NCBI RefSeq assembly: GCF_028463845.1
Contig: NZ_CP116805.1
Coordinates: 3,527,785-3,591,784 of the forward strand
DNA: 64,000 nt
Origin: Gimibacter soli
GTDB taxonomy: Bacteria > Pseudomonadota > Alphaproteobacteria > Sphingomonadales > Kordiimonadaceae
Reading direction: 5' to 3'
A program made the position numbers and the translations under genes. Of the stretch, positions 7,132 to 14,056 are shown piece by piece. Each line of letters starts with the position of its first letter. Within the stretch, counting starts at the first letter, position 1. The notes beneath the pieces were generated by a model that worked only from the letters and a program-made list of their open reading frames with translations, did not search any database and was not told where the DNA came from.

Positions 7132-8928
7132 ATGCCGCATATTTTCAGCAGCCGCGATCTCGACTTCCAGCTGAAGGAAGTCCTGAATGTCGAGGAACTC
7201 ACCGCCTGGCCCGCCTTTGAAGGCCATGACACGGAAACCTTCGACGCGATGATCGAAACGGCCGCGAAAATGGCGGAGGACCTGTTTCAGCCGCACGCCG
7301 CGAAAGCGGACGCCAACGAGCCGACCTTCGATGGCAAAACGGTTTCGATGATCCCGGAAACCAAGGAAGCGCTCGACGCCTATGTCGAGGCTGGCTTCAT
7401 GGGCGCGGGCTTTGCCGAAGAACATGGCGGGCTTGGCCTGCCGACGACCATAACCCGCGCTGTGGGCTTCATCTTCAACGCGGCGAACGTCGGCACTTCG
7501 GCCTATCCCTTCCTCACGGTGGGTGCTGGCAACCTCCTTGCCGCGCACGCCACGGAAGACCAGAAAGAACGCTTCCTGAAGCCGATGGTCGAGGGCCGCT
7601 GGTTCGGCACCATGTGCCTTTCCGAGCCGCAGGCGGGCTCCTCGCTCGCTGACATTCGCACCCGCGCCGAACCGCAGGCTGACAGCACCTATCGCCTTTT
7701 CGGCAACAAGATGTGGATTTCAGGGGGCGAGCAGGAGCTTTCCGAGAATATCGTCCATCTCGTGCTCGCCAAAATCCCGGGCGGGCCGGCGGGAGTGAAG
7801 GGCATTTCGCTCTTCATCGTGCCGAAGCGGCTGGTGAATGACGATGGCAGCGTGGGCGAGCGCAACGACGTGAAGCTCGCAGGGCTCAATCACAAGATGG
7901 GCTACCGCGGCACCACCAACACGCTCCTCAACTTCGGGGAAGCGGGTGGTGCTGTCGGCTATCTCGTCGGCGAAGCGAACCGCGGCCTCGCCTATATGTT
8001 CCATATGATGAACGAGGCGCGGATCGGCGTGGGCATGGGCGCCGTGTCGCTCGGTTACACCGGCTATCTCCACGCGCTGGATTATGCCCGTGGTCGCCCG
8101 CAGGGTCGCCCCTTGGATGGCAAGGACCCGACTTCGCCGATGGTGCCGATTGTCGAGCATGCCGATGTGAAGCGGATGCTGCTGGCCTCCAAATCCTATG
8201 TCGAAGGCGGCCTCGCCCTCGGCCTTTACGCCAGCCGGCTGGTGGACGAGGAACATTTCCACCCGGACGCGGCGAAACGCGCGGAGGCGACCGACCTTCT
8301 CGATATCCTCACCCCCATCGTGAAAAGCTGGCCGTCGGACTATTGCCTGAAGGCCAACGATATCGCGATCCAGGTTCATGGCGGATACGGCTATACCCGC
8401 GACTATCCGGTGGAGCGCCTGTACCGCGACAACCGCCTCAATCCCATCCATGAAGGCACCAAGGGCATCCAGGGCCTTGATATCCTCGGCCGCAAGGTAC
8501 CGATGAACGGCGGCCGCAGCCTGAAGGCGCTGGTCGCCCGGATGAGCGATACCATTTCGGAAGCGAAATCAGTTGCGTCCCTCAAGGGCTACGCCGCCAC
8601 GCTTGAAGCCCTGATCGCCAAAATGGGGGCGACCACCGCCGCGCTGATGCAGGCGATGGGCACGCAAGGCCCCGGTCGCGCGCTCGCCAACGCCAGCCTC
8701 TATCTCGATGCCCTTGGCCATATCACCGTTGGCTGGATCTGGCTGAAACAGGCACTGGTGGCGGAAAAGGCCCTCGCCGCCGGCGCCAGCGACAAAGGCT
8801 TCTACGAAGGCAAGCTCGCCGCCTGCCGCTATTTCTTCACCTACGAACTGAACACCATCCCCGCCCAGTGCGACACGCTGGCGATGGTGGACGACACAAA
8901 CGTGACGATGCAGGACGGGTGGTTCTGA
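7132..8928 (+). CDS. Acyl-CoA dehydrogenase, long AcdH/DmdC-like type
   Basis: At 598 residues this is the long type of acyl-CoA dehydrogenase, with the usual FAD-binding N, middle and C domains plus an extra helical C-terminal domain (about 470-598). Seen are MCLSEPQAGSSLADI near 163, KMWISGGEQ near 190, VHGGYGYTRDYPVERLYRD near 415, and IHEGTKGIQ near 440, whose Glu is the expected catalytic base. The family oxidises acyl-CoA to trans-2-enoyl-CoA, passing electrons to ETF. DmdC, the methylmercaptopropionyl-CoA enzyme, has the same layout, but specificity is not readable here. GGGAGG precedes the ATG. A second, diverged copy of its last 248 bases lies at 9936-10183. Confidence 0.92.
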   Translation: MPHIFSSRDLDFQLKEVLNVEELTAWPAFEGHDTETFDAMIETAAKMAEDLFQPHAAKADANEPTFDGKTVSMIPETKEALDAYVEAGFMGAGFAEEHGGLGLPTTITRAVGFIFNAANVGTSAYPFLTVGAGNLLAAHATEDQKERFLKPMVEGRWFGTMCLSEPQAGSSLADIRTRAEPQADSTYRLFGNKMWISGGEQELSENIVHLVLAKIPGGPAGVKGISLFIVPKRLVNDDGSVGERNDVKLAGLNHKMGYRGTTNTLLNFGEAGGAVGYLVGEANRGLAYMFHMMNEARIGVGMGAVSLGYTGYLHALDYARGRPQGRPLDGKDPTSPMVPIVEHADVKRMLLASKSYVEGGLALGLYASRLVDEEHFHPDAAKRAEATDLLDILTPIVKSWPSDYCLKANDIAIQVHGGYGYTRDYPVERLYRDNRLNPIHEGTKGIQGLDILGRKVPMNGGRSLKALVARMSDTISEAKSVASLKGYAATLEALIAKMGATTAALMQAMGTQGPGRALANASLYLDALGHITVGWIWLKQALVAEKALAAGASDKGFYEGKLAACRYFFTYELNTIPAQCDTLAMVDDTNVTMQDGWF

Positions 8929-8931
8929 GAA
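8684..8931 (+). repeat. 3' end of the acyl-CoA dehydrogenase that recurs downstream (copy 1)
   Basis: This stretch, which encodes the last 81 residues and the stop, aligns without gaps to 9936-10183 at a constant offset of 1252 bases. The differences are mostly third-position changes. The glycosyltransferase gene sits exactly between the two copies. Confidence 0.93.
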
Positions 8932-8937
8932 ACTGTC

Positions 8938-9918
8938 ATGTCCAATATCGAGATTTCCTTCATCATTCCCTATTTCAACGATCACCCTTTTCTGGAGGAA
9001 TGCCTTTCGTCCATTCGTGCCCATTGCAGCGTTCCATATGAGATCATCGTCGTTGATGATGCGAGCCCCGACACATCAGCACTGCAAGCGATGGATGCGC
9101 CCGACCTGTGCGTCATCCTGAAACGCGAGCGCAGCGGACCCGCACAATCGCGAAACATGGGCATCGAGAAAGCCCAAGGGCGCTTCCTGATGTTCATCGA
9201 CAGCGATGACATGCTGGAAGCAGACCCGGCCAAGATCCTGTCTGACGCACGCAAGCTCGGCGTGCTTGAGACGGCCGACATGCTCGCCGGCTTTGTCGCC
9301 AATCGGCCGGCGCGCCTAAGATTGCTTCGGAAAGCACCCTTTACGGGCACATTGGAAAGTGAGCCGGTGCTGATGCGGCTGCACTATTTCACCACAGCCT
9401 TGTATCGGCGCGAAATGATCCTCCAGAAACAACTGCGCTTCCCCGAAAGCCTGCGGAGCGGTGAGGATCTGTTATTCCTCACCCAGTCACTTGCTGCGGC
9501 CCGGCAGGTTCTGGTGACCCGGCATCAAATATATCATTATCGACAAAGGCCAGGCTCCCTTACCCAACAGGCGATAAAAGTAATCGACCCCGGGAAGCGG
9601 ATGGAAATGCTCGAGGGGATAGCAACGACCCTGGCCCCCTTCCCCGCTGCGAAGGCCCTCCGGTGCCTCTCCGCACTGCGAAATAATCTCGAAGACATCG
9701 ACAAGGTGACAGAGACAAATCGCGCAATCGAGCTTTGCGACGCGTTGGCCGATTGGGCGACAGAGCATCTTGGCGATGACAATGCTATTACCGCGTGCCT
9801 GCAGTCCGGGCTTGCTGATTGGGACGCCGGAGACCAGCGTGTGCTGGATGCCATGCGCGCCGGCATGCGCGGGCAGAGTTTACATACACTCGCGGTCGCC
9901 CGCAGAGGCGCCACCTGA
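8938..9918 (+). CDS. Family 2 glycosyltransferase
   Basis: The 326-residue protein opens with ISFIIPYFNDHPFLEECL and continues EIIVVDDASPD and RNMGIEKAQGRFLMFIDSDD. This is the GT-A fold nucleotide-sugar site of GT2 enzymes, with the metal-binding DSDD near residue 95. It would transfer a sugar from a nucleotide donor to a surface glycan or lipid; donor and acceptor are unknown. A C-terminal helical part of about 120 residues lacks membrane segments. It begins 9 bases after the acyl-CoA dehydrogenase stop without a clear ribosome site. It is followed by a duplicated piece of that dehydrogenase, so it looks inserted rather than functionally linked to it. Confidence 0.87.
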   Translation: MSNIEISFIIPYFNDHPFLEECLSSIRAHCSVPYEIIVVDDASPDTSALQAMDAPDLCVILKRERSGPAQSRNMGIEKAQGRFLMFIDSDDMLEADPAKILSDARKLGVLETADMLAGFVANRPARLRLLRKAPFTGTLESEPVLMRLHYFTTALYRREMILQKQLRFPESLRSGEDLLFLTQSLAAARQVLVTRHQIYHYRQRPGSLTQQAIKVIDPGKRMEMLEGIATTLAPFPAAKALRCLSALRNNLEDIDKVTETNRAIELCDALADWATEHLGDDNAITACLQSGLADWDAGDQRVLDAMRAGMRGQSLHTLAVARRGAT

Positions 9919-9935
9919 ATAGCCAAGACCCGACG

Positions 9936-10183
9936 TCGCCAACGCCAGCCTCTATCTCTATGCCCTTGGCCATATCACCGTCGGCTGGATCTGGCTGAAA
10001 CAGGCACTGGTGGCGGAAAAAGCGTTGGCGGCCGGCGCCAGCGACGCCAGCTTCTACGAAGGCAGGCTCGCCGCCTGCCGCTATTTCTTCACCTACGAGC
10101 TGAACACCATCCCCGCCCAGTGCGACACACTGGCGATGGTGGACGATACGAACGTCGTGACGCAGGACGGGTGGTTCTGAGAA
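9936..10183 (+). pseudogene. Remnant 3' end of a second acyl-CoA dehydrogenase
   Basis: Read in frame this encodes the last 81 residues of an enzyme like the one at 7132-8928 (HITVGWIWLKQALVAEKALA to TQDGWF and a stop) with no start codon or upstream body. Compared with the intact gene it has several synonymous changes and a few conservative ones (Lys to Arg, Asp to Tyr). It therefore diverged while still under selection and was truncated later. It is the relic of a tandem paralogue or of a recombination event that placed the glycosyltransferase. Confidence 0.88.
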
Positions 10184-10360
10184 CGAAATATCTAAATATA
10201 ATATTCTATATTTTCATGATGTTATGATTTATTCATCATTTTAAATCATTGAAATATTGCGAAATATACAAAAATATCAAAGTCAATTCTTTAAATAAAT
10301 TAAATAAACACGACCTTCATAACATCGGCATATTCATGTCGTTTTATGAAAGAAAAATAA
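10184..10360. other. Extremely AT-rich intergenic tract
   Basis: About 175 bases of mostly A and T (runs such as AAATATCTAAATATAATATT) lie in a genome that is otherwise GC-rich. No gene, hairpin terminator or repeat unit is clear in it. It directly precedes a short gene and is most simply a promoter or silencer-binding region of a horizontally acquired cassette. Confidence 0.7.
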
Positions 10361-10510
10361 ATGACCTTCAAGGATCTGAATAAATCTACAAAATCATCGG
10401 GCAATCACGCCAGCAATGACACGGCACCGACGCCTGAGGCGCCTGCGGCACCGACGCCCGATACCCCCGAAGCCCCACCGGCAGAGACCTCTCCGTCGAC
10501 AAAAAACTGA
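10361..10510 (+). CDS. Short Pro/Ala/Thr-rich protein
   Basis: A 49-residue frame starts MTFKDLNKSTKSS and continues as a low-complexity tail of Ala, Pro, Thr and Glu ending PSTKN. It has a purine-rich but weak ribosome site (GAAAGAAA). Codon use returns to high GC at residue 12. Disordered small proteins like this are common and uncharacterised. It lies 83 bases before the next gene and may share its promoter in the AT-rich tract. Confidence 0.5.
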   Translation: MTFKDLNKSTKSSGNHASNDTAPTPEAPAAPTPDTPEAPPAETSPSTKN

Positions 10511-10593
10511 CCGGGCATTTTGCCTGAACAATCGTCTTGAGGAAGGGCGACTGCCCTTCTTCTTCGCATCGCCCCTTGTCCAAGGAGGCAAGC

Positions 10594-10983
10594 ATGACAA
10601 CACGCACCATAACCCAAACAGTTTTTTTCCAGCGCCCCTTCACGCTGAAAGGGTATGCAAAAACCCTGGCCCCCGGGGTTTACGATATTGAGATCGAGGA
10701 ACAGATTCTCGACACGATGACAGCTCGCGCTTACAGGCAAACGCAGGTCTCCATCCACCTGCCGCCGGACCCTGACCGCCCGGGCGTAGAGGAAACGCTC
10801 GTAATCGACCCTCAGGTTCTGGATGCCGCATTGCTTGACGATATTTCATCCCATCGTCCGCAACAGCGTGGTGGCAGAGACACGACCAAAAGGCGCACGG
10901 CCTCCGCAATAGAACGCGGAGAAAACGAGGGAATGGCGCTGGCAAATCAGCCAGGCTCGAACACTCTCAAGCTCCCTTTCTGA
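10594..10983 (+). CDS. Conserved hypothetical protein
   Basis: The 129-residue protein starts at an ATG with AGGAGG 5 bases upstream; the longer frame from 10537 is rejected on that ground. The N-terminal half reads TVFFQRPFTLKGYAKTLAPG followed by YDIEIEEQILDTMTARAYRQ. This resembles small rhizobial proteins that open with an imperfect beta hairpin and the 'PAGTYxVExDEE' pattern, whose function is unknown. The C-terminal 45 residues are polar and probably disordered. It lies between the short gene at 10361 and the repeat protein at 11022 on the same strand. Confidence 0.72.
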   Translation: MTTRTITQTVFFQRPFTLKGYAKTLAPGVYDIEIEEQILDTMTARAYRQTQVSIHLPPDPDRPGVEETLVIDPQVLDAALLDDISSHRPQQRGGRDTTKRRTASAIERGENEGMALANQPGSNTLKLPF

Positions 10984-11021
10984 AACCCTGATGCTTAACC
11001 TGCACGGAAGAAAGCTCCACA

Positions 11022-11909
11022 ATGAATGATACCTCATCCTTTACTGCTGCATTGCGGTGCTTCGCATTCCTTGCAGGCCTTGTTGTCGCGTCAACGGCTG
11101 TCGCAGCGCAGTCAAATGCAGCACCAATGCCGGACAACGCCCACCTCGACATCGAGACGCAAAGCTGGTCCTGCAACACCGGATTTCGGCGCGACGGCAA
11201 CCGCTGCAACAAGATCTTCCTGCCCGAAAACGCCTATGCAACCGGTAAATCCTATGGAAATGGATGGGAGTGCAATCGCAATTATCGCAACGTCAACAAC
11301 AGCTGTGTGCTGATTGTCGTACCGGTCAACGGCTATCTCAGCAGCGACATCCAGAACAAGGGCTGGGCCTGTAATCGCGGCTACCGGGCGACGGAAAATG
11401 ACTGCGTTGCCATTGATGTGCCTGCCAATGCCTATCTGAGCGACAAGCATTTTGGCGACGGCTGGAAATGCGAGCGAGGCTACAAGGTAGCCGACAAGGC
11501 CTGTGTCGAAATCAAGGTCCCCGAGAATGGTTATCTTGTAGATGCAGAATTTGGCCCGGGATGGGAGTGCGACCGTGGATACCGTCCGGATGGTGATCGC
11601 TGCAGGGCAATCGCCGTACCCACCAACGGCTTTCTGATCAATTCAAGCTATGGCGACGGCTGGGAATGCAACCGGGGCTTCCGCCCGGACAATGGAAGCT
11701 GCGTGCAGATCAAGGTTCCCGCCAACGGCTACCTGACAAATGCGAATTATGGTTCAGGATGGAAATGCGAGCGCGGATATCTGCAAGAAGGTGACAGCTG
11801 TCGCCAGATTGAACTGCCTGAGAATGCCCATCTGGGCCGCAGCGGAACGGACTGGGACTGCACCGCACCCTACATCCGGCACGCGGACAAATGCGTCTTG
11901 GCTGACTGA
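11022..11909 (+). CDS. Exported protein of eight cysteine-rich repeats
   Basis: The 295-residue protein begins with a clear signal peptide (hydrophobic core CFAFLAGLVVASTAVAAQS). The mature part is eight tandem units of about 33 residues with the pattern VP-x-NGYL-x(4)-YG-x-GW-x-C-x-RGY-x(6)-C-x-x-I. Each unit has two cysteines, so one disulfide per repeat in the periplasm or outside the cell is likely. The pattern recalls short EGF-like or sushi-like units but matches no family I can name. A surface binding or structural role is inferred from export and repetition only. The last unit is slightly degenerate and ends the protein. Confidence 0.8.
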   Translation: MNDTSSFTAALRCFAFLAGLVVASTAVAAQSNAAPMPDNAHLDIETQSWSCNTGFRRDGNRCNKIFLPENAYATGKSYGNGWECNRNYRNVNNSCVLIVVPVNGYLSSDIQNKGWACNRGYRATENDCVAIDVPANAYLSDKHFGDGWKCERGYKVADKACVEIKVPENGYLVDAEFGPGWECDRGYRPDGDRCRAIAVPTNGFLINSSYGDGWECNRGFRPDNGSCVQIKVPANGYLTNANYGSGWKCERGYLQEGDSCRQIELPENAHLGRSGTDWDCTAPYIRHADKCVLAD

Positions 11910-12010
11910 CACGCGTCTGCCCCTCGCACTGCAGCACTTTCCCCTTGCCGGAAAGGCGTCCCCTCCCCTAGCCTGAGGGCCAACCGGCCAGTCAACTCGG
12001 GGGAGGGATC

Positions 12011-12271
12011 ATGGCAGCACAAAACGCGGGCAACGGCGCCTATTGGCGCGAGCATCTGAGGCTTCTGGGTGCCCTCCTTGTCATCTGGTTTGCGGTATCG
12101 TTCGGCGCCGGCATCCTGTTCGCCGAACAACTGAACGAATTCCATCTTTTCGGTTTCAAGCTCGGCTTCTGGTTCGCCCAGCAGGGCTCCATCTTCGTTT
12201 TCGTGGTGCTGATCTTTGTCTATGCGGCCCTCATGCGGCAGCTTGACCGCAAGCACGGCGTGGAGGACTGA
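12011..12271 (+). CDS. DUF4212 small subunit of a sodium/substrate symporter
   Basis: The 86-residue protein has two membrane helices (about 18-38 and 55-78) and the family stretch FGFKLGFWFAQQGSIFVFVV. DUF4212 proteins are encoded directly before large sodium:solute symporters of the VC_2705 type and are taken to be a companion subunit. That is exactly the case here: the symporter GTG start is 4 bases after this stop. GGGGGAGGG precedes the ATG. Confidence 0.92.
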   Translation: MAAQNAGNGAYWREHLRLLGALLVIWFAVSFGAGILFAEQLNEFHLFGFKLGFWFAQQGSIFVFVVLIFVYAALMRQLDRKHGVED

Positions 12272-12275
12272 GGCC

Positions 12276-14051
12276 GTGGACCAGCAATCGCTTACCTACC
12301 TTTTCGTCGGCCTTTCCTTCGCGCTTTATATCGGGATCGCCATCTGGTCCCGCGTGGGATCGACCCGCGAATTTTACGTGGCCGGGCGCGGCGTGCATCC
12401 GGTGCTGAATGGCATGGCGACCGCCGCCGACTGGATGAGTGCCGCGAGCTTCATCTCGATGGCCGGGATCATCGCCTTTGCGGGTTATGACGGCTCGGTT
12501 TACCTGATGGGATGGACGGGCGGTTTCGTGCTCCTCGCCCTCCTGCTTGCGCCGTATCTTCGCAAGTTCGGCAAGTTCACGGTGCCGGAATTCATCGGCG
12601 AACGCTATTATTCCGATGCCGCGCGGCTTGTGGCTGTGTTGTGCCTTGTTTTCATCAGCTTCACCTATGTGGCGGGGCAGATGCGGGGCGTGGGCATTGT
12701 CTTTTCGCGCTTTCTGGAAGTCGATATCGACACGGGCGTGCTGATCGGTATGGGGATCGTGTTCCTTTATGCCGTGATGGGCGGCATGAAGGGCATCACC
12801 TATACGCAGGTGGCGCAGTACTGCGTGCTCATTTTCGCCTACACCGTGCCCGCGCTGTTCATCTCGATGATGATGACCGGCAACCCTATCCCGCAGCTTG
12901 GCCTTGGCGCCACGCTCAGCGATGGCTCGGGGCTGAGTGTGCTTGAAAAGCTGGATGGCACGCTTGTCGATCTCGGCTTTGCCGCCTACACGGTCGGCGC
13001 CAAATCGACGATCGATGTGTTTGCCATCACCGCCGCGCTGATGCTGGGCACTGCCGGCCTGCCGCATGTGATCGTGCGCTTCTTCACGGTGCCGAAGGCA
13101 TCGGACGCGCGCACCTCGGCCGGCTGGGCGCTTGTCTTCATCGCGCTTCTTTACACCACCGCCCCGGCGGTTGGTGCCTTCGCGCGGATGAACTATATCG
13201 ACAGCCTGAACGAGAAGACCTACGCCGAAACGCCCGACTGGATGAAAAGCTGGGAAACGCTCGGCCTCATCGGCTGGGCGGACAAGAATGAAGATGGTCG
13301 CATCCAGGTACGTGCCGGTGCCCCGTTCGAGGGCGCACCCGCCTTTGACGACACGGCCCGTGGCCCCTCGGGCGAACGGACGGTGACAAACACGCCGACT
13401 GCCAACGGCGCCGAGCTTTATATCGACCGCGATATCATGGTGCTGGCGAACCCCGAAATCGCCGGCCTGCCGGACTGGGTAGTCGCCCTAGTTGCGGCCG
13501 GTTGCCTTGCAGCAGCACTTTCAACCGCTGCCGGGCTGTTACTCGTGATATCCACCGCCGTCAGCCATGACCTGCTGAAGCGCACGTGGATGCCCGACAT
13601 CACCGATTATCAGGAACTTCGGGCCGCGCGGCTGGCGGCTGGCGTCGCCATCATCGTGGCCGGGTATCTTGGCATCAATCCGCCGGGCTTCGTGGCCGAG
13701 GTGGTGGCCTTCGCCTTTGGGCTCGCGGCCGCCTCCCTTTTCCCGGCGATCCTGATGGGCATTTTCGTGAAAAGCATGAACCGCGAAGGGGCGATTGCCG
13801 GCATGCTTGCCGGGCTTTTCTTCACCGCCGCCTATATCGTCTGGTTCAAGTTCATCGCGCCAGAGACAAACACTGCCGCCAACTGGCTGTTCGGGATCAG
13901 CCCCGAAGGCATCGGCTTTGTCGGCACGCTAGTGAATGTGGCGGTGGCCTTCACGGTTGCCCGCTTCACCGCCCAGCCGCCTGCCGAGGTTGGCGAACTG
14001 GTGGAAGCGATCCGGGTGCCGTCAGGCGCGGGGGGCGCCCACCATCATTGA
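12276..14051 (+). CDS. Sodium:solute symporter, VC_2705/ActP-like
   Basis: This is an inner-membrane permease of the SSS family with about 13 helices and 591 residues. The GTG at 12276 is chosen because it follows the DUF4212 stop directly with GGAGG 9 bases before; the longer frame overlaps that gene. Family marks are STREFYVAGRGVHPVLNGMA near residue 30, AADWMSAASFISMAG and an extended loop between helices (about residues 325-385) typical of the subfamily with DUF4212. ActP-type relatives carry acetate or other short acids. The substrate here is not known. Confidence 0.9.
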   Translation: MDQQSLTYLFVGLSFALYIGIAIWSRVGSTREFYVAGRGVHPVLNGMATAADWMSAASFISMAGIIAFAGYDGSVYLMGWTGGFVLLALLLAPYLRKFGKFTVPEFIGERYYSDAARLVAVLCLVFISFTYVAGQMRGVGIVFSRFLEVDIDTGVLIGMGIVFLYAVMGGMKGITYTQVAQYCVLIFAYTVPALFISMMMTGNPIPQLGLGATLSDGSGLSVLEKLDGTLVDLGFAAYTVGAKSTIDVFAITAALMLGTAGLPHVIVRFFTVPKASDARTSAGWALVFIALLYTTAPAVGAFARMNYIDSLNEKTYAETPDWMKSWETLGLIGWADKNEDGRIQVRAGAPFEGAPAFDDTARGPSGERTVTNTPTANGAELYIDRDIMVLANPEIAGLPDWVVALVAAGCLAAALSTAAGLLLVISTAVSHDLLKRTWMPDITDYQELRAARLAAGVAIIVAGYLGINPPGFVAEVVAFAFGLAAASLFPAILMGIFVKSMNREGAIAGMLAGLFFTAAYIVWFKFIAPETNTAANWLFGISPEGIGFVGTLVNVAVAFTVARFTAQPPAEVGELVEAIRVPSGAGGAHHH

Positions 14052-14056
14052 TGCCT

